Assembly (NCBI GenBank): GCA_964558465.1
Contig: CAZLEF010000018.1
Coordinates: 35,739-99,738 of the forward strand
DNA length: 64,000 bases
From: JACJYC01 sp964558465
GTDB lineage: Bacteria > Bacteroidota > Bacteroidia > Chitinophagales > Saprospiraceae
Direction of reading: 5' to 3'
A model generated the notes under the pieces. It made no database searches. It worked only from the letters and a program-made list of their open reading frames with translations, and had not been told where the DNA came from. Positions 1 to 10,264 of the stretch are shown here, one piece after another; the first letter of the stretch is position 1; every line of letters begins with the position of its first letter. The position numbers and the translations under genes are program-made.

Positions 1-34
1 CAGCCAGAGGATCCTTCAGCAAATCGAAAAAAGC

Positions 35-3000
35 ATGTCAACCGTCAGACCAATCTTCTATTTGTGTTTATTGATCCTGTGCCTTTGCACAGCCTGGCCT
101 TCCGGTGTCCGATCACAAGACAATTTTGAAAATCCGGTTTTCATCAATAAAGATTCAGGGCTGCCATCCAACCGGATCAATGCACTGGCCCGGGATCATC
201 TGGGTTATTTGTGGGTGGGCACGGATAAAGGCCTGTGCCGGTTTGACGGAACTTATACCCAGGTTTTTCAGCCTTCGGAACAGGATTCTGCTTCCATCGG
301 CAGTGAAATCATCCTCGATCTTCTTCCGGACAGCACCTCGGGCAAACTCTGGATTGCCACTTTCAATTGCCTTTCCGTTTATGACTACCGGGACGGCAAA
401 TTCAGAAATTTCCTGCATGTGCCGGGCAAAAAATACGGACCCCCGGATTTTCATCCCTATCGCCTTTTTAAAGACCGGGATGGCCAGCTCTGGGTGAGTT
501 TCAGGGAGCGCGGACTTTACAGGTACCGCCCGGAAACCGACGACTTTATCCACGTGTTATGCGCGCCTGCCGGCGTACGGGAAGAAGATCCGGCCTGTTT
601 TTCCTTTTATCAAATGGCGGCTGACCCTGAAAACGACAGCCTGATCTGGATGGCGTCCAAAGGGCTGGTGCGGTTCAACCGGTTTACCTTTGAAACCCGC
701 CATTATACCTACAGCCATCCGGATGAAAAAACGGAAGCGTATGCCAACAGCATCCGATGCCTGTTTTTACCCGGCAACGGAAAAGTCTATTTCGGCGCCT
801 GGTATGAGGGGGTCTTTGTACTGGATCAAAGATCCGGCAAAATTTCCCGGTTTGATCCTGCCTGCGTACCGGATGATTATTCGCTCGGTAAGGGCGTGGT
901 GACCGGTTTTTACCCCAAATCAGCTCATGAATTCTGGATCAGTTCCTGGAAAGGAATGCAGTTGTTTGATGCAAAAAGGAATTGTGTCACCCGGACCTGG
1001 AACAATAATGTCAAACAAAAAAAATGGTACAGCGTTGATCTGATCGACGAACATCAACGGATCTGGAGCGCTTCCGACCATCTGGGATTGCTCGTTCATA
1101 ACCCGGTCATCCAACAGTTTCAAACCAGCTATTACGAAGATGAAACGGCAGCGGAATTGAACCTTACCCGGAAAATACTGGAAGACACCCTCCGGAAAAA
1201 ATTGTACGTCCTGCCCCAGGGCGGTAAAGGGCTTTACATCCTGGATCAGCCAACCGGCAAATGGTCGGTCGTTCCACCGGATCATTACGACAATTACGAC
1301 AACAACGGCTTTGCAGGCTGGGATATGACCTTCCTGAATGAGGATAAAATTTTCATCGTCGAGAACAGCCATTTTTATGAATACACGCCCGGCGACACCC
1401 ATCTGCGCCGCTTTCACCTGCAACCGGCCGCAGGCAACCCCCGCATGCGAAAGGTGCAAAAAGACCGGCAAGGGCTGCTTTGGGTTACCGGTTACGGCCA
1501 GCCGGTGCAGCGGATAGACCTCCGGCGCAACCGGATCCATACCTTCGAAAAAGAATTGCAGCAAGCCTGGAAAGGGCCCCTCGGCGCCGATTACATTGAA
1601 GAAGATAAAAACGGCAACATATGGATGCGGGAAAACAACGGTCTGCTCGTCTTCAAACGGCCGGAAAACCAGTTTTTGTATATTATCTATGAAGCCGGGA
1701 ATTCCAGAGCGTTCCGCGGAATGGGCCATATTGAAGCCGGTTTGAATGGGGATATCTGGATTGCTACCAACAAAAACAGCCTTGGTTATGCCCATGCCGA
1801 CAGCGCATCCTTCGGGATACTGCGTCATTTTACCCGTGCAGACGGACTTATCGGCAAAAAAGTCCTGATGGTAAAACTGGTAGAAGATCAGTTGCTGGTA
1901 TTTACAGACGAAGCCATCCAGTGGTTTGATACCAAAACAAAAAAATTCGGCGCGCATTTTTTCCTGGGTTACGGCCTTGGCAGCTTTGATCCGGCCGCAA
2001 CCGTGCTGGCCTCCGGGGTGTTGGCGGTTGGAAAACGAAAAGCCGTTTCCTTTTTTCAGCCCGGTGAACTCCTCACCAACCGGGAATTGCCCAAACCCTA
2101 TGTTGCTTCGTTCAAGGTTTTTGACAAGGAATGGCCGCTAAACCCCGATTTTAATCGCCTCGACAGCGTATTCCTCAGCCACCGGCAAAATTTCTTTTCC
2201 TTTGAATTTTCATCCATCGGCTTCAACCTCTCCAGCGATATAAAATATTATTACAAACTTGAGGGGTTCGACGAAGACTGGCAAGACGGCGCCAAACGCA
2301 GGTTCGCCTCCTATACCAATGTACCCGGAGGGGATTATCTTTTCCAGGTGAAAGCGGTCAATAATGAAGGCTTATCCGTCGATAAACCATTTACCGTTTA
2401 CCTCCATATTTCAACCGTTTGGTGGAAAACCTGGTGGTTCTGGTCATTGACCGGTTTTGTATTGCTGGGCATCGGCATCAAGGCGTACAACTACCGGATC
2501 GGGCAGGTGCGCAAAGAAGAACGCCTCAAAACCGAATTTGAACGAAAACTGGCAGATGTCGAGTTAAGCGCCCTGCGCGCACAGATGAACCCCCATTTCA
2601 TATTCAACAGCCTCAACTCCATCGAATATTATATTCTCAACAACGAACCGGAGAAGGCTTCCGATTACCTCAACCGTTTTTCCCGCCTCATCCGGCTGAT
2701 CCTCCAAAATTCCAAAAGCACCGTGGTGCCGCTGAAGGACGACCTCGAAGCGCTCAGGCTCTACCTCGAAATGGAAAGCATGCGGTTTGACAACCTTTTT
2801 GAATACGAGGTTAAGGTAGAAAAAGATCTGGACCTGGAACGCAACCAGGTACCGCCCATGCTGTTGCAGCCATACGTTGAAAATGCCATCTGGCACGGAT
2901 TAATGCAAAAAGAAGGAGAAAAAGGCCGGCTCAACCTGCTCCTGCGCCGGGAAAACGGCCAACTGCTCTGCATCATCGAAGACAACGGTATCGGACGGGA

Positions 3001-3187
3001 GGCTGCCCAACGTTTAAGGTCCAAATCCGGCGCAGAGCGAAAATCCTTTGGCATGAAAATCACCGGCGACCGGCTGGCATTGCTCAATAAGATCTCAAAG
3101 GCCAATGCATCTGTAAAGGTCTTTGATATGAAAGACAGCAGCGGCGTACCCTCAGGAACAAGGGTAGAACTCCTGATTCCGGTTTAA
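35..3187 (+). CDS. Beta-propeller sensor histidine kinase of the LytS type
   Basis: Membrane sensor kinase, 1050 aa. Residues 1-27 form a signal peptide. Residues about 30-700 carry repeated two-component-propeller blades (for example LGYLWVGTDKGLCRFDG near residue 56), followed by a Y_Y_Y domain (about 715-790) and one transmembrane helix near 800-820. The cytoplasmic part is a His_kinase (PF06580) domain with the LytS-family motif NPHFIFNSLNS; the likely phosphorylated His is H854. A C-terminal ATPase domain has the N-box (PYVENAIWHG) and G-box (EDNGIGRE). The propeller and Y_Y_Y form a periplasmic input module; the ligand is unknown. It ends 6 bp before a LytTR regulator gene on the same strand, its obvious partner. 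Only 34 bp lie upstream in the window, so its promoter is not visible. Confidence 0.93.
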   Translation: MSTVRPIFYLCLLILCLCTAWPSGVRSQDNFENPVFINKDSGLPSNRINALARDHLGYLWVGTDKGLCRFDGTYTQVFQPSEQDSASIGSEIILDLLPDSTSGKLWIATFNCLSVYDYRDGKFRNFLHVPGKKYGPPDFHPYRLFKDRDGQLWVSFRERGLYRYRPETDDFIHVLCAPAGVREEDPACFSFYQMAADPENDSLIWMASKGLVRFNRFTFETRHYTYSHPDEKTEAYANSIRCLFLPGNGKVYFGAWYEGVFVLDQRSGKISRFDPACVPDDYSLGKGVVTGFYPKSAHEFWISSWKGMQLFDAKRNCVTRTWNNNVKQKKWYSVDLIDEHQRIWSASDHLGLLVHNPVIQQFQTSYYEDETAAELNLTRKILEDTLRKKLYVLPQGGKGLYILDQPTGKWSVVPPDHYDNYDNNGFAGWDMTFLNEDKIFIVENSHFYEYTPGDTHLRRFHLQPAAGNPRMRKVQKDRQGLLWVTGYGQPVQRIDLRRNRIHTFEKELQQAWKGPLGADYIEEDKNGNIWMRENNGLLVFKRPENQFLYIIYEAGNSRAFRGMGHIEAGLNGDIWIATNKNSLGYAHADSASFGILRHFTRADGLIGKKVLMVKLVEDQLLVFTDEAIQWFDTKTKKFGAHFFLGYGLGSFDPAATVLASGVLAVGKRKAVSFFQPGELLTNRELPKPYVASFKVFDKEWPLNPDFNRLDSVFLSHRQNFFSFEFSSIGFNLSSDIKYYYKLEGFDEDWQDGAKRRFASYTNVPGGDYLFQVKAVNNEGLSVDKPFTVYLHISTVWWKTWWFWSLTGFVLLGIGIKAYNYRIGQVRKEERLKTEFERKLADVELSALRAQMNPHFIFNSLNSIEYYILNNEPEKASDYLNRFSRLIRLILQNSKSTVVPLKDDLEALRLYLEMESMRFDNLFEYEVKVEKDLDLERNQVPPMLLQPYVENAIWHGLMQKEGEKGRLNLLLRRENGQLLCIIEDNGIGREAAQRLRSKSGAERKSFGMKITGDRLALLNKISKANASVKVFDMKDSSGVPSGTRVELLIPV

Positions 3188-3193
3188 AACCCA

Positions 3194-3934
3194 ATGGTCA
3201 TGATAAAAACGGTATTGGTCGACGACGAAAAACATTCCATCGCCACCTTGGCCTGGAAACTGGAAAAATTTTGCCCGGACGTGGCGGTAGTCGCGCAGTT
3301 TACGGATTCCCACGAGGCGCTCCAATACCTTCAGGCCCATCCGCCCGAACTGGTTTTTCTCGATATCGAGATGCCCCGGCTGAACGGTTTCGAGATCCTG
3401 GAAGAGTTTCGGGAGGGTTTGCCGTTCGAGGTCATTTTCACCACGGCCTACGACGATTTTGGTATCCGCGCCGTCAAAGTGAACGCCCTGGATTACCTTC
3501 TGAAACCCATCCAGAACCAGGAACTGAAAGAAGCAGTCGAAAAATTCAAACGCAAGGGCGCCAAATCTGCGGAAACCCTGTTCTCCAGCAAGAAAGAAGA
3601 AGCGGCCGCCATACCCGACCGGATCGCGCTGGCGACCAAGGAAAGCATCGAGTTTGTAGCCCCCGATGAGATTATTTTATGCTCCTCCGACAGCAACTAT
3701 ACGATGGTGTACCTCACCGGAAACCGCAAAAAACTGATATCGCGTACGCTGAAAGATGTGGAAGAATGGCTGACACCCTACCCCTTTTTCAGGGCGCACA
3801 ACTCGCACCTCGTCAACCTCAAACATATCCGGGAATATATCCGGGCCGACGGCGGTTACCTCTTGTTGTCCAATAAAATGACCTTGCCCGTGGCCAGGAA
3901 CCGCAAAGATGAATTGATGAAAATGATCAATTGA
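3194..3934 (+). CDS. LytTR-family DNA-binding response regulator
   Basis: Cytoplasmic response regulator, 246 aa. An N-terminal receiver domain (residues 4-120) has acidic residues D10/D11 and phospho-acceptor D57 in LVFLDIEMP, with the switch Lys in YLLKPI. A C-terminal LytTR domain (about 145-243) is shown by SSDSNYTMVYL, ISRTLKDVEEWL and FFRAHNSHLVNL. It starts 6 bp after the propeller kinase gene, so the two form a cognate pair. A second ATG 6 bp downstream (MIKTVLV) is an equally plausible start. It converges with the glycosyltransferase gene, with only 7 bp between the stop codons, so no intergenic terminator fits there. Confidence 0.93.
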   Translation: MVMIKTVLVDDEKHSIATLAWKLEKFCPDVAVVAQFTDSHEALQYLQAHPPELVFLDIEMPRLNGFEILEEFREGLPFEVIFTTAYDDFGIRAVKVNALDYLLKPIQNQELKEAVEKFKRKGAKSAETLFSSKKEEAAAIPDRIALATKESIEFVAPDEIILCSSDSNYTMVYLTGNRKKLISRTLKDVEEWLTPYPFFRAHNSHLVNLKHIREYIRADGGYLLLSNKMTLPVARNRKDELMKMIN

Positions 3935-3941
3935 ACCCGTT

Positions 3942-5075
3942 TTAACCCTGGGACGACAATAGTTTTTCGTACAGGTTGATCAATTGCCGGGTCAACGGCT
4001 CCCCCTTGAAACGCTGGGCGTACTGAAAACCTTCGCGGATCATCGTGGTCCGGTATTCCGAATCATTCAGTATTTTTTCGATGCCGGCAGCGATGGCATC
4101 GGGCCGGGCAGGATCCACCAGGCAGGAGTGCGGGCCGGCTGCCTCGGGCAGAGACGAAAGGTTGGACGTGATCACCGGGGTTTCGCTGAAAAGGGCCTCC
4201 AGAATGGGGATGCCGAAACCCTCGCCGAACGACGGATAGATAAATACATCCGCCTGTTGGTAAAGGGGCGGAAGGTCGGCAAAATCAGGTTGGATGAACA
4301 ATACCCTGCGGGACAGTTTCCGGGAATCAACATAGTTCCGGACCATCTTCTCATACTGTCCGCCTCTGCCTACCACCACCAGCGGAAGGTCGATGGCGGC
4401 CGGCAGCATTTCCACCGCCTTGATCAGTCCAAGCAGGTTTTTGCGTTCCACAATAGCGCCTACGTACAGCAGGTAATCCCTTGGCAACTGGTACCTGACC
4501 AGCATATTTTCAATCGTGCGATTGGATTTTTCCTGGATGAACCGCTCGTTGCAGGACTGGTAAATGACCTCGATCTTTTCCGGCTGTATCCCGTAGAAGC
4601 GGATGATATCAGCCTTGGTGGCCTCGCTGATGGCGATCACCTGGTCGGCATGGCGGCAGGCATACCCGAATTTGAGGTCGTAAATTATGCGATCAACAGC
4701 GCTGTATTGTTTTTCAAACCGTTTGAAAAGCAGGTCATGGATCGTGACAACAGATGGGATGCCGGTTTTTTGGAGGCCCAGCGGAATTTCGTGGCTCAAC
4801 CCGTGATAAAGCTGGATATGCTGCCGTTTCAGGTCCTTTTTTATACCCGAGGTACGCCACCAGACCCGCCAACCGCCCAGGGGCTGCCGGACGGTGAACA
4901 GGGGGCTGTTGAGGAAATACTGGGTTTCGGTATTCCTTGTCACTTTGGGCGTGAACAGGTAATAATCGTTGTCAGGGAAATAATTAGCCAGATTGTGGAC
5001 CAATGTGCGGCTGTAATTTCCAAGTCCGGTAAAATTATTGAATAATCTTTTTGCGTCGAAGCCGATCCGGTACAT
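3942..5075 (-). CDS. Glycosyltransferase family 4 (GT-B fold)
   Basis: Cytoplasmic or membrane-associated glycosyltransferase, 377 aa, the usual GT4 length. The N-terminal acceptor domain begins MYRIGFDAKRLFNNFTGLGNYSR, with a glycine-rich loop. The C-terminal donor domain shows LLYVGAIVERKNLLGLIKA and the GT4 E-x7-E signature in PSFGEGFGIPILEAL. Such enzymes transfer a sugar from a nucleotide-sugar donor to polysaccharide, LPS or capsule intermediates; the substrate cannot be read from the sequence. It stands alone, converging on the LytTR regulator. The 276 bp upstream (5076-5351) hold no gene, only a short word-like stretch (CAGTCTGCAGTCCACAGTCC) near 5155-5180. Confidence 0.88.
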   Translation of the reverse strand: MYRIGFDAKRLFNNFTGLGNYSRTLVHNLANYFPDNDYYLFTPKVTRNTETQYFLNSPLFTVRQPLGGWRVWWRTSGIKKDLKRQHIQLYHGLSHEIPLGLQKTGIPSVVTIHDLLFKRFEKQYSAVDRIIYDLKFGYACRHADQVIAISEATKADIIRFYGIQPEKIEVIYQSCNERFIQEKSNRTIENMLVRYQLPRDYLLYVGAIVERKNLLGLIKAVEMLPAAIDLPLVVVGRGGQYEKMVRNYVDSRKLSRRVLFIQPDFADLPPLYQQADVFIYPSFGEGFGIPILEALFSETPVITSNLSSLPEAAGPHSCLVDPARPDAIAAGIEKILNDSEYRTTMIREGFQYAQRFKGEPLTRQLINLYEKLLSSQG

Positions 5076-5351
5076 ACCAATGGTGTTGGGATCGTCCCGG
5101 GCCTAAGGTTCATCCGCAAATAATTTCTTGCGCCGAAGTTTGGCGGAAAGTCCACCAGTCTGCAGTCCACAGTCCGCAGTCGTTTCCAGGCGAAGGCGTT
5201 CCATGAAATCGGGAAGTTATTATCAGACGATCCTGAAGGTTTGTTTTCGGGAATGATCCGCGTTGCTTGTGCAAATTAAAGAAATTTCCGGATCATCCCG
5301 TCAATGACGCGATTAATCTTTAAAAGCGGCCCCTGAAAAGTACGCCTTTCC

Positions 5352-5939
5352 CTATTGGAATTTCTCCATCAGGCGCTCCTTCATTTTCTGGAACTCCTCT
5401 TCTGAAAGAATACCTTTTTCTTTTAATTCCCCGATCTGGGATAATTGGCGGAACAAGTCTTCGTTGGGGTCTTCTCCTTTAGGCGTCCCGGTTTTCTCTG
5501 TTTTCCACTCGGCGGCCCTTTCTTTTCCTTTTTGCAGTTCTTCTTCGTAAGCATCCCTGGACTTAAGCGGGTCGAAATTGCTGAAGTCGCCCCCGGCGTC
5601 GAAATGTTGTACAAAAACCTGGCCGACGGCGTAAGTGGATGCACCCGACATGATGGCCATGGACACCCCTCCGAAAAAGGTGCCAATCCCGGGTATTGCC
5701 TTTACCATGCTGGCCCCAACCCGGGCCAGGGTGCTGCCGGTGAGCGCAGAAAGAATGCCTTTGCCGGAGTTTTCGGAGAACGAAACATCATACACCCGCG
5801 CCAACTGCTTGAGCATATCGATCTGAACCGCAGTGACCGCTGCAATATCCAATATCGGAAAGGGCACCAGGCCTGCGCCCATCGAGACCAATACGTGATT
5901 TTTGATAATTTCCTGCGACCTGTCGTATCTCGCGTTCAT
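5352..5939 (-). CDS. DUF697 (YcjF-like) membrane protein with SHOCT tail
   Basis: 195 aa from the chosen start. The central part matches DUF697: helical, Gly/Ala-rich segments such as VSMGAGLVPFPILDIAAVTAVQ and ARVGASMVKAIPGIGTFFGG. The C-terminal 30 residues are a SHOCT motif (LSQIGELKEKGILSEEEFQKMK), a short oligomerisation-type module. DUF697 proteins are poorly understood and often membrane-bound. I chose the ATG at 5939 (MNARYDRSQ) over an in-frame upstream start at 5999, because a good Bacteroidota promoter (TACCTTTG at 5973-5980, TTTG 16 bp upstream) lies inside the longer version. It is divergent from porU with no evident operon partner. Confidence 0.8.
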   Translation of the reverse strand: MNARYDRSQEIIKNHVLVSMGAGLVPFPILDIAAVTAVQIDMLKQLARVYDVSFSENSGKGILSALTGSTLARVGASMVKAIPGIGTFFGGVSMAIMSGASTYAVGQVFVQHFDAGGDFSNFDPLKSRDAYEEELQKGKERAAEWKTEKTGTPKGEDPNEDLFRQLSQIGELKEKGILSEEEFQKMKERLMEKFQ

Positions 5940-5972
5940 AATTTCGAATTTAGCATTTGATAACTTATTTTG

Positions 5973-6000
5973 CAAAGGTACGGGGTAAACCCTCCACAAA
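5973..6000 (-). promoter_or_regulatory. Bacteroidota-type promoter for the DUF697 gene
   Basis: On the minus strand, TTTG (5997-6000) is followed after 16 bp by TACCTTTG (5973-5980), fitting the Bacteroidota consensus of TTTG and TAnnTTTG. Transcription would begin about 30 nt before the ATG at 5939, which supports that start. Confidence 0.55.
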
Positions 6001-6139
6001 GCAAGTCCTTAGGCCCAATTGCCCGGATTTTTATACAAGCTGGAAGATTCTCTCGATATTCGCAATCCGATTCTTGCAAGCTCAAAGACCTTTTTTCCAG
6101 CTGCTTTGTTAATTTACAATAACCCTCGGGGCAGGGCGT

Positions 6140-6147
6140 TATTTTTG
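6140..6147 (+). promoter_or_regulatory. Possible -7 element upstream of porU
   Basis: TATTTTTG matches TAnnTTTG and lies 27 bp before the porU ATG. No convincing TTTG lies at the usual distance upstream, so this is a weak call. Confidence 0.35.
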
Positions 6148-6174
6148 CAGTTCAAATTACAGGAGCATCAGGGT

Positions 6175-9100
6175 ATGAAAAAGATTTACTTCGCGTTCTG
6201 CTTGTTACTCGCCTTTTCTTTCGCGGCGCCGGCCCAAACCACCCTTCGGGAAACCCTGGAATGGGAGAACGCGCCCCGTATCCTGCAAGGACCGGACGGA
6301 GAATACGAACAATGGAATTTTAAAGGCGGCGCCGTTGGCGAAGCCTTTCCCGGCGTACCTTTTTACAGCGCTGAAATCAAGGTGAACGGCCCCGGCAGTT
6401 TGCAGGTCCGGGTACTCGACGCCCGGTATGAAGACCTGCCCTGGAAAAATGCCCCGGGCTGGAACGCCATCGGCCAGGACCTGAAATTTGAAACCCGGGT
6501 GGAACGCGACCGCCGCGAATATTCCGGGATTGTCGCCTTTGCCCCGATCATCCGACAGGGAGACCGCTTCCGGAAACTGGTGGACTTTACCCTTCAAATC
6601 ACGCACCTGCCCGATCCGGCAGGGGCCCCCCGCGGACCCGTTTACACCGAAACCTCCGCACTGGCCGACGGCGATATTTATAAAATTGCCGTAACGGAAA
6701 ACGGGGTCTATAAACTCAGCTACGATTTTCTGAAAAAAGACCTCGGCATCGCCAATCTCGACCAGGTCGACCCGCGCACGATCAAGCTGTTCGGCAACGG
6801 CGGCGGCATGGTCCCGGCCTATAGCGTGGCCGAACGCACAGACGACCTCAAAGAAAACCGGATCCGCATCGAGGGTGAAAACGACGGCAAATTCGACGCC
6901 GGCGATTACATCCTCTTTTACGGGGAAGGCCCGGACAAATGGACTTTCGACCCCGTTTCCCGAAAGTTCAATATGGAAAAAAACATCCACGATACCCGGA
7001 ATTATTATTTCATCAAGATCAGCGCCGGCAACGGCATCCGGGTGGAATCGCGCCCCAATATCCCTGCAACGGATTTTTCCACTTCTCTTTTTTCGGATTT
7101 TCGCCGCGAAGAAAAAGACAAACAAAACCTGCTTTACGACTGGAACATCACCCGCATGGGCGCCGGTCAGGACTGGTTCGGCGACTGGTTCAAGACGGCC
7201 CGGGAATACAGCTACAACGACCTTTTTGACTTCCCCAATCTCGCTACCGGAGAGTCGCACGAACTCCGGGTCGAAATGGTGTTGCGCGCCAACGTGAGCT
7301 CCCGCTTCCGGGTACAGGTCAATGGAGGGGCTTTTATTGAAAGCAGCCTGGCATCAAGTACCCGGGTAGGCACCAAAGACGACTATGTGGACAGCTATGC
7401 CAACCGGGCCGCCATTGCAGTACCCGTGCAACTGAATAAAAACGATATTGACTTCAAAGTCGCCTACCCTGTGCCGGCAAGCGCCACACAGGAAACAGAA
7501 GGTTGGCTCGATTTCATACAGGTAACTGCCCGCCGCCAACTCATCATGACCGGCGAACAAATGGCCTTCCGGGACCCCATCACCCTGGATCATGCAAACG
7601 CAACCTATAACCTGCAACAGGCGCCTGAAGGTACGCTGATCTGGGACATCACCGACCCGTTGAGCCCGCTGGAGCAGCAAAATCAGCGCAGCGGCACGAC
7701 CTTGTCCTTCGGTATGAACACAGAAAACAAACTGGCCCAGTTTGTGGCTTTTTCTCCGGCGCAGCCTTTGCTCAAGGCTGAACCCGCAGGCAAGGTTGCC
7801 AACCAGAATCTGCACAACCTGGGGCTCTCCCCCCTGGATATGCTCATTGTTTACCATCCCGATTTCGAGGCGGCGGCAGAAAAACTGGCGGCTCACCGGC
7901 GTTCGCACAGCGGATTTGAAGTCGCTACCGTCAACGTCAACCGGATCTGGAACGAATTTGCTTCAGGCAAACCCGACCCGGCTGCCATCCGCGACCTGGT
8001 CAGGATGATCTACGACCGCTCGGAGACTTTTGCCTATTGCCTCCTGATCGGCGACGGTTCCTTTGATTCCAGAGACATTTACCAGGTGGGCGGCAATTTT
8101 ATCCCGACTTACCAGACCCGGTCGCTGAATTCCATTCTGGCTTATCCGGCTGATGATTATTTCGGGGTTTTAAACGGCTCCAGCGCTGCCGACCCCGTGC
8201 AAGGCCGGCTCAATGTCTCGGTCGGACGGCTACCCGTCAAAAATGTTGAGGAGGCGGAATCCGCCGTCGACAAGATCATCCACTACGACACCAGTCCCAA
8301 GGTTTTTGGCGACTGGCGCAACAGGATGGTATTTGTCGGAGATGACGAGGACGGCAACACCCATACCCGCGATGCCAACCTGATTGCCGACAAAGTCTTG
8401 CAAAACTTCCCGGATTTTAATGTGGACAAATTATTCCTGGACGCCTATCCGCAGGAAGCAACCCCGGCCGGCGACCGGTTCCCCTCCATCAATGAAGCCA
8501 TTGGAAGATCCCTTTACCGCGGGGTACTGGCTATTGTTTACCTCGGGCATGGCGGTCCGAAAGGCTGGGCCCAGGAAAGGGTGCTGAACATCCCCGATAT
8601 CCGCAACTGGCAAAACTACGATAACCTCACCTTGCTGGTCACTGCAACCTGCTCGTTCACCGGGTACGACGACCCCACTTTTGTATCGGCGGGGGAAGAA
8701 GCTTTCCTCAATCCGCGCGGGGGTGCAGCGGCCCTCCTGACCACCACGAGGCCGGTTTATGCCAATGAAAATGCCGACCTGACAGAAGTGACCCTCCTGA
8801 ACTTGTTCCAGCGGGAAGAAGGCAAGGCGCTGACCCTGGGCGAGGCTTTCCGCCGGGGCAAAAATGTCAACCTTTCCTCCGGTTTTACGACCAACACCCG
8901 GAAGTTCACCCTCATCGGCGACCCTGCCATGCTCATTCCCGTGCCCAATTACGGCGCCGTCACCACCACCATCGACGGAAAGGACATTCTATCCGGCAGC
9001 GTGGATACCCTTCGCGCCCTGCAAAAGGTCACCATCGGCGGCATGATCGTGGATGAGGACGGACAGCCCGCCACTGGGTTCAACGGCCTGGTGTATCCGA

Positions 9101-10050
9101 CCGTGTACGATAAAAAACTGGATGTGACCACCCTGAACCAGGATCCGAGCAGCCCCAGGTATACCTTTAAATTGCAGAAAAGCATCCTGTTCAAAGGCAA
9201 GGCTTCCGTCACGAACGGGCAGTTTGAATTTTCTTTTGTGATGCCCAAAGATATCAACTTTGAATTTGGCAATGGCAAGATCAGTTATTACGCTGCCGAC
9301 ACCGACCGCAAACTCGACGCTTCCGGCCATTATACCGGTGTGGTGATCGGCGGCACAAGCGACAACGCCCTGGCCGACAAAACCGGCCCCAAGGTGGAAG
9401 TTTTTATGAACTCCGACGGCTTCGTCTTCGGCAGCATTACCGATAAAGACCCTGTGCTGCTGGTCAAACTCCAGGATGAAAACGGCATCAATGTGGTAGG
9501 CAACAGCATTGGGCACGACCTGGAGGGTGTGCTGGATAAAAACTCCCAGAGCTCCTATCTGTTGAATGATTTTTACGAAGCAGACACCGATGATTATACC
9601 CGGGGTACGGTCCGTTATCCCCTTTCGGCGCTGGAAGAAGGCCGGCACCATATCCAGGTTTCCGCCTGGGACGTGGCCAACAACAACAGCGAAGGGTTCA
9701 CTGAATTCATCGTGGCCTCTTCCGAAGGGATCGCCCTCGAACATGTACTGAATTTCCCGAATCCTTTCACCGATCAAACCTGTTTCCAGTTTGACCACAA
9801 TTTTGAAAACGTCAACCTGGATGTCCTGGTACAGATCTATACCATTTCCGGCAGGCTGGTCAAAACCCTTGAAGCCAGCATTTTATCCGACGGAGCCCTG
9901 CGGCAGGACGATTGCATTCCGTGGGACGGCCGCGACGAATACGGCGACCGGCTCGGCCGGGGCGTATACCTGTACAAGGTCAAAGTACGCGCTGCCGACC
10001 TGGAGATCAAAGGTGAAAGTGACTTTTCCAAACTGGTCATCCTGAAATAG
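6175..10050 (+). CDS. porU: Type IX secretion system sortase PorU (C25-type)
   Basis: Outer-membrane-associated sortase, 1291 aa, that removes the C-terminal sorting signal of T9SS cargo and links it to the cell surface. The start is the ATG at 6175, which gives a clean signal peptide (MKKIYFAFCLLLAFSFAAPAQ); the frame is open further upstream but without a signal sequence. The gingipain-like C25 domain has catalytic His at about residue 792 (VYLGHGGPKGW) and nucleophile Cys at about 826 (LVTATCSFTGYDD). The C-terminus (NFPNPFTD, IYTISGRLVKTL) is a FlgD/T9SS-CTD-like domain, which PorU is known to carry. The next gene is porV, the same order as in Porphyromonas gingivalis. PorU and PorV act in one attachment complex. 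Confidence 0.94.
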   Translation: MKKIYFAFCLLLAFSFAAPAQTTLRETLEWENAPRILQGPDGEYEQWNFKGGAVGEAFPGVPFYSAEIKVNGPGSLQVRVLDARYEDLPWKNAPGWNAIGQDLKFETRVERDRREYSGIVAFAPIIRQGDRFRKLVDFTLQITHLPDPAGAPRGPVYTETSALADGDIYKIAVTENGVYKLSYDFLKKDLGIANLDQVDPRTIKLFGNGGGMVPAYSVAERTDDLKENRIRIEGENDGKFDAGDYILFYGEGPDKWTFDPVSRKFNMEKNIHDTRNYYFIKISAGNGIRVESRPNIPATDFSTSLFSDFRREEKDKQNLLYDWNITRMGAGQDWFGDWFKTAREYSYNDLFDFPNLATGESHELRVEMVLRANVSSRFRVQVNGGAFIESSLASSTRVGTKDDYVDSYANRAAIAVPVQLNKNDIDFKVAYPVPASATQETEGWLDFIQVTARRQLIMTGEQMAFRDPITLDHANATYNLQQAPEGTLIWDITDPLSPLEQQNQRSGTTLSFGMNTENKLAQFVAFSPAQPLLKAEPAGKVANQNLHNLGLSPLDMLIVYHPDFEAAAEKLAAHRRSHSGFEVATVNVNRIWNEFASGKPDPAAIRDLVRMIYDRSETFAYCLLIGDGSFDSRDIYQVGGNFIPTYQTRSLNSILAYPADDYFGVLNGSSAADPVQGRLNVSVGRLPVKNVEEAESAVDKIIHYDTSPKVFGDWRNRMVFVGDDEDGNTHTRDANLIADKVLQNFPDFNVDKLFLDAYPQEATPAGDRFPSINEAIGRSLYRGVLAIVYLGHGGPKGWAQERVLNIPDIRNWQNYDNLTLLVTATCSFTGYDDPTFVSAGEEAFLNPRGGAAALLTTTRPVYANENADLTEVTLLNLFQREEGKALTLGEAFRRGKNVNLSSGFTTNTRKFTLIGDPAMLIPVPNYGAVTTTIDGKDILSGSVDTLRALQKVTIGGMIVDEDGQPATGFNGLVYPTVYDKKLDVTTLNQDPSSPRYTFKLQKSILFKGKASVTNGQFEFSFVMPKDINFEFGNGKISYYAADTDRKLDASGHYTGVVIGGTSDNALADKTGPKVEVFMNSDGFVFGSITDKDPVLLVKLQDENGINVVGNSIGHDLEGVLDKNSQSSYLLNDFYEADTDDYTRGTVRYPLSALEEGRHHIQVSAWDVANNNSEGFTEFIVASSEGIALEHVLNFPNPFTDQTCFQFDHNFENVNLDVLVQIYTISGRLVKTLEASILSDGALRQDDCIPWDGRDEYGDRLGRGVYLYKVKVRAADLEIKGESDFSKLVILK

Positions 10051-10227
10051 AAGGGGCTTCCTGCACAATTGGCCGAATTACTGCAGGTATCAGCAATAAT
10101 ACACCGCTTTTTGCGTATGTATAATTGGCAAGGAATTTGTTAAGGTTTTTAACACCTTTCCTCGCCGAAAGAAACAGACATTTTTCAGCCTGCGGGCTGA
10201 AAATGCCTTTAATGAGCAAGCATTGAT

Positions 10228-10235
10228 TATTTTTG
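10228..10235 (+). promoter_or_regulatory. Possible promoter -7 element for porV
   Basis: TATTTTTG fits TAnnTTTG, with TTTA 16 bp upstream (10208-10211) as a weak -33 element. It lies 29 bp before the porV ATG, so porV probably has its own transcript besides any read-through from porU. Confidence 0.45.
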
Positions 10236-10264
10236 CACAATTTTGGTAAAGACAAGTTGATCAC

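Noticed and set aside
920..1957. Long minus-strand frame inside the propeller kinase gene
   Set aside because: Antisense shadow of a strongly supported protein.
6019..6174. 52-residue N-terminal extension of PorU
   Set aside because: No signal peptide or family similarity; the ATG at 6175 gives a standard signal peptide.
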